Assembly: GCF_022458985.1 (NCBI RefSeq)
Contig: NC_061771.1
Coordinates: 27,210,001 to 27,274,000, forward strand
Reading direction: 5' to 3'
Origin: Mugil cephalus
Taxonomy: Eukaryota > Chordata > Actinopteri > Mugiliformes > Mugilidae
DNA length: 64,000 bases
Both the position numbers and the translations under genes were made by a program. Below, in pieces: positions 34,201-47,144 of this stretch (position 1 is its first letter; each line of letters starts with the position of its first letter). Under the pieces are notes generated by a model, which made no database searches, had not been told where the DNA came from, and saw only the letters and a list, made by a program, of their open reading frames with translations.

Positions 34201-35299
34201 GGTTCACATGTGTAAATTACCATTTTATCATTGTTATTGATATTACTGTTATGATTTATGAACGTTATTTGTCTCATTTTCCTTTGCTGATTATTCTGTG
34301 TTTTCAGAAAAGCCGCCTATGGACTGGTGGTGAAAATTAGCATGTGTGCTATATATTCACCAAGCAAAGCATCTGGTCTGTCCACTGGGACAGTCTCATC
34401 ATCAGTATCAGTGATGTCCATATCAAATACAGTAAACCTAACATAACATTAGCCTGGGTAATGCCTTATAGGTCCAGGTTTTAGCCTGGACCGACCTCCT
34501 TGGTCCAGAACCCTCCGTTGTGAACTGATTATGCTCCGACAAGCTCATACAGCACGATGAACAGCTGGTTGGAGTTGAACTTATTGGTGTTACTTTTTTC
34601 TTGCTTTGGTCTGCCCTGCTGTCACAAATTGGAGCATAATTGGAGTATATTTGTGTGTAGAGCTGCTGATTTTAGAAGGTCCCAGTGTGATGTAATATGC
34701 ATTCATTTAGAAATATTTCCGTTTTTAAGCTACTATGTTTGGTTTGTGAAAAAGATTTTCACGAAACTAAAGTCACGAGTTGAAAAAAAGTGGAGCCTGG
34801 TGTTGATGTTTCCATTAACACTTGATTTAGGTGAAACTGCAGCATCATGTTTTACTCGTGCATACATGTTAGGTACAGCTACTGAACTGAGGAGACTTGC
34901 AATAATGTTTAAATTCTGTACGTCTCACATTTGGTCTGACTGTGACAAAACCTTAGCTCCTATCAGAAAAACAACCATACCGTGGGCGTCGTAAGACCTT
35001 CGTGAAGACTTTGATATGTTTTTGTCCTCTTAGAGTAAATATTTTGGACACACTCGCGGTTTAAAGACAAAGGTCCTTCTCCTTTCCTTTTCCAGTAAAA
35101 AAAAAAAATAGAAATGGAAAAAGTGTGGTATTCTAAAACTTTTGACCAGTAGTGTATATATTATTGAACAGGCCGAGTTTAATGTAGAACACATTTAGTT
35201 GGTAGAGGGTCCTTACTTAAAGTTGTCATCAGTTTGGGGTCCTTGGCCAAAAAATTTTGAAGACTCCTGCATTAGCCGATTAGTCACCGATTAGCATTT
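34201..35299. other. Unit 2 intergenic with a 145-codon ORF
   Basis: An open frame at 34557-34994 (plus) begins with a hydrophobic Leu/Phe-rich segment, but its last ~30 codons are the repeated 'cacatttggtctgactgtgac' block found at 10620 and 14240, where it is not coding. I judge it a chance frame. The span 35110-35299 matches 10770-10920. Confidence 0.35.
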
Positions 35300-36420
35300 C
35301 AGTGGCGTAATTTCAAAATAATACAGACACACCAGAGCACAGGTATAGAAGCTTTCTCTGGAGCAGCCTCCATTCACTCTGAATAAACCTGTTGCTGGAG
35401 AAAACAGAGAATAAAAGACTAGTAAACTTAGTATAAATGTACACATGAAATATTTGACTCATTACATATGACAGCTGGTTGCTTAGTTTCATAAGATTTT
35501 ATTGTAGAGAAGTCCCGGACAAACTCTGCACATTCCCACTAACAGCTGAAGCAGTGGAGACGTTTATTTGTTACAGTCATGTCTGTTACAGCGTTTTTGA
35601 AAATGTTGCTTATTGTTATATAAAACACCTTTATTAAGATGGCTATTTAGTCGTCTCTTTGTCTGGCCAAGGTAGAAGCAACCACAAGTGCAGGATGAAT
35701 GACATATGCATCTGTGGATCTGTGATACTGAAGAGGAGTTTGAAAAGCAGGCTGAGATCTTGTCAGACAGATTTGAGGCACAGGCTACCCCTAGACCTGA
35801 ACTTTTAAATTAATATAAAAGAAACCTGTTTGGATGAGGACACAGGACACAAGTCTCTAGCAAGTCCCATTAAAAGAATAATACGTGTTTGAAGAGCCAT
35901 CTATGGGTGAGGCATGGTATTTTATTTATTTATATTTATTTTTTTTTTTTACCTGTGGTCCCACAGCCTGCCCACCAGGTGTGTGTGATTACCTGATCTA
36001 CTGAAGAGGATTCTGTCCACAGAGGGTTACATCTGCTCCGCATGGGGTTTCTACTACTGTGTTTTAAATCTTTTCATCATGAAATAGCCATCTTAAAGGC
36101 TTTTTTCAGTGTTTTGGACTTTTCTTTTGAGCTTTGCTATTCATGCCCTTCCCAAAGAGCTCCCTCGTTAAATGCATAAAAATACTTGCTCAGTTCATTT
36201 TATCTCTATTTTTGTTCAACTTGTGACATTAGTTTTGTGAAACGCTATTTCACAACCACATCACAACAAAATAGTTTAAAAACTGAAATATTTCTAAATT
36301 AATTGATGTTAAATCAAATTGGGACCTTCTAAAATCAGTACTGATACCCAGCTATACATTAAAATATATCAAGTATACCAGGTAGAAATGTTTGGCAGGT
36401 TTGTTTTTTTTTTTTTTTAA
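35300..36420. repeat. Closing block of unit 2, first part
   Basis: Collinear with 16021-17160, including the Cys-rich exon remnant. The 95-codon frame of unit 1 is broken here by small indels. No gene. Confidence 0.5.
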
Positions 36421-37431
36421 ACATGTCTGGGGACTGTAACTGTCACGAGGGAAGGAGGTGTTGAGGTGAGGACCCAGGTGCAGTACGATAAGGACGACGC
36501 AGGTAGTTAAACAAAAAGCATTTAATAATAAACAAAAGGCGCTGCAAGCAAAGCAGGAAAATCCAAAATAATCATGAAACGTGGCACGGTATCAAGGAAC
36601 GTGGCAACATGGAGATGACATCAAATGACGCAACAACGAACAAAGGGAAAGGCAGGACTATATATACACAAGAGGGCTCAGGGCTGACAAGACACAGGTG
36701 AGACGCACAAGGATCAACACAGGTGAGACCAATTAACAATCAAGGGACAGGGAGGCACAAAACAGGAAATCACCAACTTAACAAAATAAAACAGGAAACA
36801 CAACATGACACAGACAGACATGACAAAACCACAAGGAAACACGACAGACAGGAAATCCAGAAACTTGACAAAATAAAACAGAAACTTCAACTGATGATCG
36901 CAAAATAAAAGACAGACATAGAACCTTGACAGTAACTGTGAACCTCCAGTTTGTGACAGCAGGGGGCAGACCCAGCAAACAAGAAAAAAATAAACACCAG
37001 TGAATGAAGGCTGGCATTCAAATGTAGGAGTCATTCTAAACTCAAGAGTCATTTTATTGATTCTCATGATTCTTCGTCTCCCAGAATTTTTTCATGATAC
37101 ACAATATGTTTGTCTTGCAAAGGAAAATAGTTTAATAATCTAATTAATTTCTGAAATTATTCGATTTGCAATTTAACCATTTAATTCCGTTTCAATTTAT
37201 ACAGAAGAACTGTAGATCATATTCTAGCCCTAAATTGCAAAATTCACATCTTAACATTTAATAGTGGGTATTATTATTATTTTCACTCTTTTTAAATTCT
37301 CTGTTTATAGGTAGGACACATTCTCATAGCTTCATAAATTTATCTTTCCGACAACAGTAACACCGGCTTATGTGATGCCTTTACGTAAACTCGGAAATTG
37401 GACTGGACGGGCTATAATAACAGTTTGACAC
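36421..37431 (-). mobile_element. Interspersed repeat, class uncertain, unit 2 copy, plus unit end
   Basis: Copy of 17161-17790, followed by AT-rich DNA as at 17791-18130. The long minus-strand frame at 36714-37067 is the repeat read through and matches no family I know. Confidence 0.45.
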
Positions 37432-37474
37432 CGATCTATCACCAGTCAACCAGGAGACTTAATCAAACACAGTG

Positions 37475-37842
37475 TGACGTCATTTCAACGTTGACCCACT
37501 TTTAACGTGCCGAGAGTACCGACTGTAGCTAATTAGCTTGCTTGCCGATTAGCCTATTGTCTGCTAACTAGTACAGCGTTGCTACGTCTTTGTGTGAGAA
37601 TCTCCGTTGACATATTGAAGTATGTGGTCTCTAGCGCTCTGATGCTCCTGTGTTGAGATTCTATCGATTAGCCATATGGACTGATGGAGCTTCAGAAGCT
37701 GCTCTACTATGACAACGACACACTGAACGGTTGCCGAGGCAACTGTTGCAATACAGTCTGGGATTTGTAGTATTAATGGAGCGCACGCAAAATACATGGG
37801 GTCAATTCTGATAGATAATACAATACATTTGGCCTCGAGTTT
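37475..37842 (+). promoter_or_regulatory. Promoter-like element R1, copy 3, donor lost
   Basis: Keeps CRE (37475-37482), X-box (37730-37743) and the ZNF143-like site (37758-37771). The stretch with the splice-donor-like GTAAGTATG of copies 1 and 2 is replaced by a GAAA tract. Confidence 0.5.
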
Positions 37843-37844
37843 GA

Positions 37845-37912
<68 letters not shown>

Positions 37913-37914
37913 AA
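37843..37914 (+). repeat. GAAA microsatellite, 18 units
   Basis: Pure tetranucleotide run joining 'cctcgagttt' to 'tgaaagagag'. It takes the place of about 100 bp present in units 1 and 2. Confidence 0.95.
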
Positions 37915-40084
37915 TGAAAGAGAGATTTTTCACCGGACCAAAAAGTCATATTTTATGTTCAAATAAAATTTTCCATTTGTGTTGATTGTGTCATTGGTCT
38001 TACATTTCATTTCAAGTGGCATTAAAACAGTCTTAAAAAAATCTTAAATTTAACTTGAGCCCTGTTTAAGCGTAAGATTGTGGATGTTACTACTGCTTGT
38101 TCCTGCGGTAATATGATATGTGATGTGCGCTGGCTGTTCATAGACACTTTTTTGAATCTATGCAGTTAGCACTGTTTGGTTACTGTTTTTTGACATTCAG
38201 AGAATCAGTTTATCATCTACATGCCATAAATATTTAGGCCACATATTTAAGATTGTTTAGTTATAAATACATAAATCTGATGGTTGTATATTTAAAACAC
38301 TTAAGGTTTATTACTATTAAATAAATCACATTACCTTTTCACAAATATGCATCACATGAAGTTAATTAGTTTATGTAAAACTATGTAATCCAAATGGATG
38401 GAAATTCCATATTCAATCGAAATGCATACATGTAAATAATAGGCCTGATTTTTTTTTTTTTATTGTAATTTTGTCAATTGAACAAAGTTTTAGTTTTTGA
38501 AGTGAGTGATGGATTGATAGAGTGATAAGGTTAGATATGTTCAATATTTTCTTATCTTCAGACATAATAGTGTAGGAGACGTTTCTTTACCTGCTTGATA
38601 GTTTCAACTGAGACTCCAATCATCCTCAGAAGTGTCATTAGTCTTTAAATTAAATTCATTATAGACGTGAACTTATAATCATTGTTTTACTTCTTGACTT
38701 TGGTGCCCTCAAAAAATTGATAAAATTATGAAATTCCAGGCCTGGTCAAATTATTTTGGAAGCAGTAATTTCCAGGTTTGACAGCTCGGAGCTCATTTTT
38801 TCCCCAAGTTGTCTTGAATGCCCCACTCTGCTTCTGATTGGCTACTGATGTAAGTTTGGAGAGGGAAAGTACATAGGCGGCTTTCTTTGTTTCCAAGTAG
38901 TATATCAGGCATTAATCTAAATTCCTCCCTGCATCATAGATTTGCATCGTTTAAGCATCATTTCCGCACAGCTTCCATATCTCTTTGATTTTTTCCAAAC
39001 TACGGGTTGGGCCGAGGGTTAAGTCACACTATGGCCAAAAATTTAATCTTGCATTAAAAAGAGTGTGAATCAGTGAGCTGCTATCAAATTAACTTTGACA
39101 GCTCAAACACATATCCATCACTACATTTGGAGACTATGTTAATAAAAAAAGAAAAGAAACAGAACAGAAATGACAAAGAAAAATGACAAAAAACTGATCA
39201 TTCACTTCATCATATAATCAAAAATCATCCCACTCCTGTTGTCCTCAGGGTCTCTAGTGGAGGCATCGTGACCTGTGACCTCATCTCTGGAAACTTACAA
39301 GAACATCACAAAGCTGTTCATTTAGTGTTGAGTGTTGAGCATTTGGTGCAGGGAAGAATGTGCTGCTTTATTTATTCAGTGCAAACCAGAGTGAACACCT
39401 AAACTTTAACCTGATGCAGCAGATCATTTGAATCTGGAAAGTCACTTTGAACCCGTTTTGATTAAAACAAATTACTTGAAATAAGTATGTGTCTATCATT
39501 GGGTACACTTGCTAGATTTTTAGCTAACTTTATGGTTAGCAATATTGCATCTTTATAGGTTAGAAAATGGATTGTCAAACCTTTGATCTTGTGATGTTGC
39601 AACTAAACCTTAGCTGAAGTAACGCGTAATATGTGATCTAATTCTAAGAGACAGTTGTTGTGTTGCCAAAATCTGGAACAACCATCAAAAAAGACCCTAT
39701 AGACCTACACTCTTTTAAACATATACAAAAAAGAACAATCTGAATGCAGAATGTTGTAGTGTAAAGTAATGCTCTATACATCAGCATTTCCCAACAAACA
39801 GTTTTTTTAAGGCACGAAACACACAACTCACATTTACGATGATCCCTACAGTCAGTACGAGCCATTGGCAGAATATACAGAGTTGATATGCAGCTGCAGC
39901 AGCATAATATCATGATCATGATTGCAACAAAGTACCTACACGTGCAGTCAAAGGTGGGAAATTGACAGGACACATGACTACACACCTTAAATTCTTCAGT
40001 TACTGCGTTTGGTGTCTGATTCTGTCTGTTGTAATTAATCTCCTCAATGAACAACATAAGAAATAACAGTAGATACTCCATAAG
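37915..40084. other. AT-rich shared block, unit 3
   Basis: Collinear with 18660-20084 plus 21529-22240, without the LTR-like insertion. From about 39640 small single-base deletions relative to unit 2 become frequent. No gene seen. Confidence 0.5.
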
Positions 40085-40912
40085 ACAGACCCAGTGTTTC
40101 AGGTCCAGCTAGGCTCTTTTCTGGTAAATATGAGCTCATAAATAGTAAGTCACTGTTATAAGATGAGGTCTACAACATTAATCCCTTATTAGTCCTAAAT
40201 TAATGACTAACTTCTGTAGCCTGGTCCTAACAACCGAAAACTAAACTGAGTGTACTGTCAATTGTATAATAATTTATTCCTGGAATATATCAACTTTTTC
40301 TACATCAACTGGAGTCTCACCAATGAGTGCAATTGGAGTTTAATCTTCTAATGTTGCATGTATGTTTGTGATATCATGTTAGTACGCTAATATTGAAAGT
40401 CATGACATGAAAAGGTTGCGGTTACTATCTATGTAGTCCTCTGTTTTCATTACATTCAGTCACTTGATGTGTCACTAATAAAAACACAGTAAAAGTAATG
40501 CTTTCATCAGTGAAATCTATATTGTTGACCTGAATTCATATGATGGAGACAGACAGCTCATGTGCTAGATACTGACTATATGTATAGCCTGTATAAAAAC
40601 AGGCTGTGACTCAGCACCATCAGTAGCTTCTAATAGTGGTTAATGGTTTGTTGCAGGACGGCAGCCAGGTTAAAAAATGCAGTATTTTTTTGATGCTCTA
40701 AATTGACTGCTAGCGTACTTATGCAGTAAGCCCATATCAGATTAAACTGTGTAATTTATATTTAAATAATTTTACATTACATTGGCAAGTGAAAACAACA
40801 AAAAAACCAGCCTGTTCAGCTTTTCATAGAAAACAAAGTCTCATGCAGGGTTGGAGTCTCACATGATATTTATTCTGGAAGAGTTTTGTGACATAATTAT
40901 CCTTAAAGGGGA
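40085..40912. repeat. Shared intergenic block with TATA hairpin, copy 3
   Basis: Copy of 671-1531 and 22496-23358. TATAAAA lies at 40592-40598. Scattered single-base losses. No gene. Confidence 0.6.
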
Positions 40913-41266
40913 CATGAAACAAACGGAACATGCACCAACATAGTTGAAATGTACATATTTTAAACATAATGGATCATTTTTTGGTCGTACTGTCGTTACT
41001 CCGTCATCGGTTGGTAGGGTTTGGCTGCAAGTGAAAGAAGACGCAGTTTAGGAGAAAATCTGTCAGAGGACGAAGCAGAAAGCTTGATTTTTCTCTCTGC
41101 TGCTTTCAGCCTCACTCCACTGCATGTCAGAGACAGATAAAAATGATGATACAAATATATATTTGATACTATTTATCCCAGGGAGGAAATTACCAAAAAT
41201 CTAGCGGCATTTAAATGAGACCCACCTTTACAGAAGGTTGATTGAATGTTTTTATACGTCTAAAGT
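40913..41266. mobile_element. TTAA-flanked element, truncated copy 4
   Basis: Left TTAA at 40913-40916 and the first ~350 bp only. At 41266/41267 it is joined to protease promoter DNA, so the rest of the element and an entire protease gene have been deleted. Confidence 0.7.
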
Positions 41267-42400
41267 CATGTTGGTCATGGAGCAGCCAATCACAGAGCAT
41301 CATCAACAGAATCACACTGTGAATGCAGCTCCTCACATTCATGCAAATGTTAAATAGTCGACAATTCTGGCTACAAGGCTCCATTATATACAACACTGTT
41401 ATGGTTATTTTGTTATGATATACAGATATAATACAGACACACTCGCTCTACTGTCAGTGCAGTGTGTTTATGAAAGCACTGTTTTGAGTCAATGACAGAA
41501 TATCTTAAAACATATATGTATATATTATTGGATGTGCTCTTTATGGATGGAATAAAACTCCAGATGGAAAATGGTTTTGTATTTTGTGTCATAATTGAAT
41601 TTGTCGTTGGTAATGTCACATTTGTTGAGAGCAAAATTACAAGTAGTGTCCTAGTACAGGGCAAAAAACTAAGTGGTGCGGTGGATGGACTTTGACTTGA
41701 AACAAAGTAATGGTTTCACGATATTGAATAAGTCATTTAACAATGGAGATGAAACGTTCATAAATGTGACCTGTAATAATTAAGATTTTTTTTTTTTTTT
41801 TTTTTGTATCTCTGTATCTCAAAAAAAAATTTCTTGTTTGTCAGTGCATTATATGTATTTAACATACACGGATCAGCCACAACATTAAAACCACTGGCAG
41901 GAAAAGTAAAGTAAATAACATCAACTATCCTGTGACAGTTCAGTGTTCTGCTGGAAACTTTTGGACCTGACATTCATTCCTGTGGATGTTACATGTAGCA
42001 CCCACCTAGACCAGACCAGACACCCCACCCCATAGACACGACACTACACGATATTTATCACATTTCTACTTCATATTTTATCTATGTAGTCCACTGCTTT
42101 CATTCTTCCCTATGAGTTGATGTTGCATTTTGCAGCTTTCTTACTATTACTGTACTAATATGTAATGTTTAGGAACCATGAAATTAAATCTACATTCTTG
42201 CTGAGAACAGACAGCTCACCTGTATTATTTAAACTCTAGTAGGTGTCACATACACTAAATCTGTGTGTGTGTAATGTTAGAAAATTTTAAGTTTTCATAG
42301 AAAACAGGGTCTCACGCACGGTTTCAGTGTCACATAATATTTATTTGAGAAGAGTTTTGTGACATGTTAATCTCAAACTAGAACAGATCAACACATTTTT
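41267..42400. other. Promoter remnant, module flank and Tc1 fragment 3
   Basis: 41267-41368 is an orphan protease promoter piece (CCAAT and octamer present, no gene attached). 41369-41640 is module-flank DNA. 41862-42025 is a Tc1-derived relic on the plus strand, opposite to the other copies. 42230-42400 is the 3'-UTR of copy C, with an uninterrupted TTAA at 42367-42370. Confidence 0.6.
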
Positions 42401-44340
42401 TCACCATGACAGACCAGTAGTAGCTCGAATCCATTGTACAAAGTCTGGGTGACAAATGTTTACGAAGTCAATTGGTCGTTGCATTGCACGTACACCACCA
42501 CCCTGGATCAAACCGTAGAGCCGGCCATTGAACACGACTCCTCCACCAGAGTCACCCTGTGAGAAAGAGGAACATGTTTATGGAATGAGTTGCACTTTGT
42601 AAATTAAATACTGATGAATGTTAAACTATTGAAAATGTTCCAGGTCAGTAGCTGTATCAACTCACACAACATGCATCCACTCCCGGAGCTTGACCACAGA
42701 ACCAGTGGTCGGGAGTAGACCGTGTGTCCCACATAGTGTAATCAAGGCCAGTACAGGCAACGACGTTAACATTTGCACACTGAAGAGTTGGTGATTCACC
42801 GGGTACTACAAGGAATGAAAAAGAGTTCTACAGTTGCCAAATAAAATAAATCAATATCCCCATAGAATATAATCTCAGGCAGGAAACTGTTTGACCATAA
42901 ATTATATCAGTTGAAATTAATCCCATTATATTTTCAGTTTTTCAAAATAAATTTCCCAGTTAAAACAAACAAAATAGAAATTAGCTCAGACTGGTATTTA
43001 GGTTTTTATATTGTTAAATAATAATATAGTGACATTAAGGACCAGGATTTTAACATTGATAAATATTTATTATCCTCAGGAAATAATGATAAAATAACAA
43101 TTCAAAGAAAATCTCACCTCTTTCATTATTACGGCCCACACGGGTAGAGGCATGTCCTGCGATCTGCACTGAGGCTCCCCTAGAAAAAAATAATCAAAAG
43201 AAGAAGGTTACTTTTACTTAATATCATTCCAATTTCAGATTTATTCAGATCCCAGCACAAACAAATAAACAAAAAAGGAAAAATAAAATAAAGCTCAGTC
43301 AGTCGTTCTGGCTCAATGTTAATTTTCATTATTTTCCTTTTTTATCATGAAGCTTCAAACAGAAAAACATTATGGAATTATACTAAATATGATGTAATTT
43401 CCAAAAACAAAAATGAGAAAATAAAAACAGTGAACATCAATACATCTTTGACTACTCACAGTTGGGGTTTTGTTGTTCAGTCACCAAGTTTTATAGGCTG
43501 AACCTTTGTTTTGAATTGTTCTATCTTTAGTAACATGATGTCATGGCACTGGAGTCTCAGACGTGGTCCGATTACCCTCACTCTCTCTCCTTGACCTGGA
43601 TGCACCCCTACAATGACAAACCTGCAAGTACAGATTATATTTTGTTTTATGTCTTGCACAGTCAGTTCATTGCCATAAAATGCATTTTATGTGATCAGTA
43701 AAACTATGAATACTGTTTCCTGTCAACAGCTTAATCTCAGAATTGCTGTTAAGTTTGGTCTAAACTTAAGACTCAGAAATATTTAGGTTTTCTCACAGTT
43801 CTGGCTTCCAGCAGTGAGATGCAGTCAGAACCCACTCGTCACTGATCAGAGAGCCTCCACAGACAAAATTATTGTTCTGATCGACCAGTTTCACGTGATA
43901 CCGACGCTCATTTGCATTACACTGTTGACCTCCGATGATCCTTTTGTGCACATCCACCACTGTGCTCACTGTGGTACCTGAAAGAGAAAATAATCTACTA
44001 TGAGTTGGAACTTGGTGCTAAAATTGGTTGGTTTTACTCACTGAACAACATAGTCACTCACTGCCTCAATGACTAAACATAGAGTTTAGATAAATCCTTT
44101 ATTACAAAACACCCAACAGCCCAAATCTACTCAAATATGTTAGAAGTATAAAAATATCAGTAATGTCCTTTTTCCATGCATTGAATGAGGGAGGGAGACA
44201 GTTCATTAAACCTTCAGAACTAGCATCTGATGGATCAACAAAACATGATGTGGTCAAGTTTCAAAGTGAAGAAATCACATAAACATCATTCTCTACTCAC
44301 CGACCCACAGCAGAACAAGAAGGAGCGTCAGAGGAGCCAT
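42401..44340 (-). pseudogene. Serine protease copy C, single nonsense codon
   Basis: Exons on the minus strand: 44340-44301, 43977-43797, 43621-43460, 43179-43118, 42805-42666, 42556-42401; all borders GT-AG and phases agree. The first ATG of gene A is ACG here, so translation would start at the second Met (MAPLTLLLVLLW). The activation site HKR/IIGG, His in TASHC, Asp in HDIMLLK and Ser in GDSGG are present. One codon in exon 3 (43479-43477) is TGA where B and D have TGC, after KLGD. The rest is open to a TGA at 42403-42401. Pocket 189 is Asp (DACC); position 220 is Arg, so the C191-C220 bond is lost. Most likely a young pseudogene. Confidence 0.82.
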
Positions 44341-44967
44341 CGCTTTCGTTCCTCTTCCAGTGACTTCTGTCCAGTGGCACCAACTTTTTAAACATGTTCA
44401 CCATCTCATGTTGGTCATGGAGCAGCCAATCACAGAGCAGAGCTTTATCAACAGAATCACATCATGTATACAGCTTTTCACATTCATGCAAATGTTAAAT
44501 AGTCGACAATTCTAGTTCCTTTTTTGGAAAGATAAAGTGACATCTGACAGTTATTGCAAAATTAGTCTTTTGACAGGAGCTAATTTACATCAGCAACACA
44601 CTTCTAACATCATTCCCAAGTACAAACTGCTCTTTTCACAACTTTTCCTTTTGGCTTTTAAAACAATTATTTCCCTGTAAATGTTTTCAGTGATTCTCTG
44701 GTTTAAACTATCAGTGTGTGTTTAGTAAATGTGTTCTGTGTTGCAGAGCACGGTAGTGGTGATAACTAACTTGTTAACCTTAAACTGCAGAACAGACCAC
44801 TAGAGTTTCAAATAATACAGTGGAGCTGTCTGTTCTCAGCAAGAATGTAGATTTCATTTCATGGTTCCTAAGCATTACAGTAAGAATGAAAGCAGTGGAC
44901 TACATAGACAAAATATGAAGTAGAAATGTAATAAATTTGTGTAGTGTCGTGTCTATGGGTGGGGGTG
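44341..44967. other. Promoter and upstream flank of copy C
   Basis: CCAAT (44426-44430) and octamer (44486-44493) on the minus strand. The rest is nearly identical to 4297-4914. No gene. Confidence 0.55.
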
Positions 44968-45125
44968 TTGGTCTGGTCTAGGTGGGTGCTACATGTAACA
45001 TCCACAGGAATGAATGTCAGGTCCAAAAGTTTCCCAGCAGAACACTGAACTGGCACAAGATAGTTGATGTTATTTACTTTACTTTTCCTGCCAGTGGTTT
45101 TAATGTTGTGGCTGATCCGTGTATG
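44968..45125 (-). mobile_element. Tc1/mariner-derived fragment 4
   Basis: Same relic and orientation as 4915-5072, with a few base differences. It moved as part of the large duplication rather than by transposition. Confidence 0.6.
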
Positions 45126-46630
45126 TTAAAAACATATAATGCACTGACAAACAAGAACATTTTCTTGAACTTGTAATTTTGCTCTCAACGAGTGTGACAT
45201 TATCAACGACAAATTCAACTAGAAAATTCCCTCTGGGAAATTTTGAAAGGGCTACGGGGGGCTGGTGCCGGGGGTACCGTCTCTGTCAACATCAGCATAG
45301 TTAGCTTACACTTAGCACACTTAACTCACATTTAGCACAATTAGCTTAAGGTAAGCACAGTTAGCCTGTGTTTGAGAGAGTAATGCGGGCTTCTGCGCAC
45401 ATGTGTGTGGGTCCTACTACTCTTCCTGTGTGTATCTGTAACTGTGATAACATAAGTGTACCTGTGTGTGTTTGTGTGTGTATGTGTGTGGTGTGCTTGC
45501 ACTCATGTGTGTGTGTGTGTATCTGTGATAATAAAGTTACCTGTGTGGGTGGGGAAGTGTGTGTGTTGGTCTGTGTTGTTCTAACATAAATGTGTGGGAC
45601 ACAGGGATCAGCTGTATTAACAGTAGAGACATCAAGAGGAGTCCATGATGAATGAACTGGTCTCAGCTGTGGCCCAGAGCTACAGCTCAGGAGTTGCCGT
45701 GGTAACCCAAGGTGCCGTCAATGACGACAGAAGCGTGCAGAGCCGGGACACAGAGAGACGTGGAGAAATAGGCTGATTTTCCGCTTCTTGCTGGTTCACA
45801 TTTAACAGTAGCTCCTATCAGAAAAACAAGCAGACCGTGGGCGTCGTAAGACCTTCCTCAAACACTTTGATATGTTTTTTGTCCTTCTACAGTAAATATT
45901 CTGGACACACTAGTGAGTTAAAAACAAAGATCCCTTCTCCTTCTCTCAGAAAATCTTTAAACTGGAGTGAATTGAGAGCAGACAAGTACTTTACCGCGAA
46001 CAGAGACTGGAAGTTTAAATTCTGTACATCTCACTGCTTTGCCGACCACATTGTGAGAGACAGATCACGTTTGTCTACAACTGTGGAAAAAATCATGTGT
46101 CTAGTGTGTAAATTGTGGCCAGGACGAGCGTGGAAAGAGAAAAGCTTTGACCAATTTCACACCCGTTCTCTCCCTCTAAGTAGCAACATTCCGCACTTAG
46201 AACGAGTTTCGAGAGAAATACTCATGGTCATTGAACAGTGATCGATCAAAAACTGTAAGACCTGTCAAAAAGAGACAAGGCTTGTGTCTACATTTTAAAG
46301 TTCGAATGAAGTCTCTAGGTGAAAGGATGCCTGAGCAGTAGACTTTTGAAAATCTGTTTTTTTTTGCGTGGTTTTTTTCGCCGTCCCGTTCATTTTCAAT
46401 GGGAAATTTGTCGCAGTTTCGTATTTGTATTTCTTAAAGAAAAGTAATAGCACACCGATCCTGAGCAAACTGCAGCTTTTGATATATAACTCAACCTGCA
46501 ACTCTTCAAGCTGTAGGATGAGTTAAGGGATGAAAAATGGGAGGAAGAGGGAAAAAAAAGAGAAGAAACTCGCGGGATAACAATAGGGCCTCGGGGCTCT
46601 GGCGTTGCCCCGTAGCCCTAATCATGACAC
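45126..46630 (+). repeat. TAGC minisatellite, TG tract and unidentified ORF block, unit 3
   Basis: Collinear with 5073-6640. The TAGC minisatellite (45297-45366) is shorter than in unit 1. An open frame at 45837-46241 (134 codons) corresponds to 5858-6226 with a different end, because one base is lost near 46197. Function unknown. Confidence 0.45.
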
Positions 46631-47144
46631 AAAATACAAAAACATTTTCCATCTGGAGTTTTATTCCAAGCATATAGAGCAAATCCAATAATATATATAT
46701 ATATATTTTAAGATATTGTGTCATTGACTCAAAACACTGCTTTCATAAACACACTGCACTGACAGTAGAGCGAGTGTGTCTGTATTATATCTGTATATCA
46801 TAACAAAATAACCATAACAGTGTTGTATATAATGGAGCCTTGTAGCCAGTGAGGCTGATAATAAAATAATAATAATAATAGTCACCACTGTTTGAACAGA
46901 AGGAAAATCGTTACATGACTCATCTGATTCACCTTCTCCTTTCTCTAAGTGTCAGTGAGCATTCAGATACAGGGGTGTGAAAAGGTATCGGCCTCCTTCC
47001 TGATTTCTTCTTCTTCTTTTTGTTTGTTTGTTACTTGGAAATGTTTCACATCATCAAACTAATTTAAATATTATTCAAAGATAACTCAGGTAAACTCAAA
47101 ATACAGTTTTTAAATGAAGGCTTTTATTATTATGTTCTGTTGAA
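46631..47144. repeat. 5' flank of last-exon module M7
   Basis: Copy of 6641-7153. No gene. Confidence 0.6.

Larger units (their letters stand above)
18131..37431. repeat. Macro-repeat unit 2 (about 19.3 kb)
   Basis: Second unit. It contains the promoter-like element, an AT-rich block with an LTR-like insertion, the TATA block, a TTAA element, protease pseudogene B, a unique 26.4-27.9 kb spacer with a 13-bp minisatellite, the inverted protease copy D, a last-exon module, inverted TTAA and TATA blocks, a unique insert at 33.3-34.2 kb, and the shared closing block. The inverted arm (28.0-33.3 kb) has no counterpart in unit 1 or 3 and explains most of the extra length. Confidence 0.85.

Noticed and set aside
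34557..34994. 145-codon ORF as a secreted or membrane protein
   Set aside because: Its last part is a non-coding repeat block found elsewhere in the window, and no paralog keeps the frame.
43477..43479. TGA in place of a Cys codon in copy C as selenocysteine
   Set aside because: S1 proteases are not known selenoproteins, other copies have TGC there, and I see no evidence for a SECIS element. A plain nonsense change is simpler.
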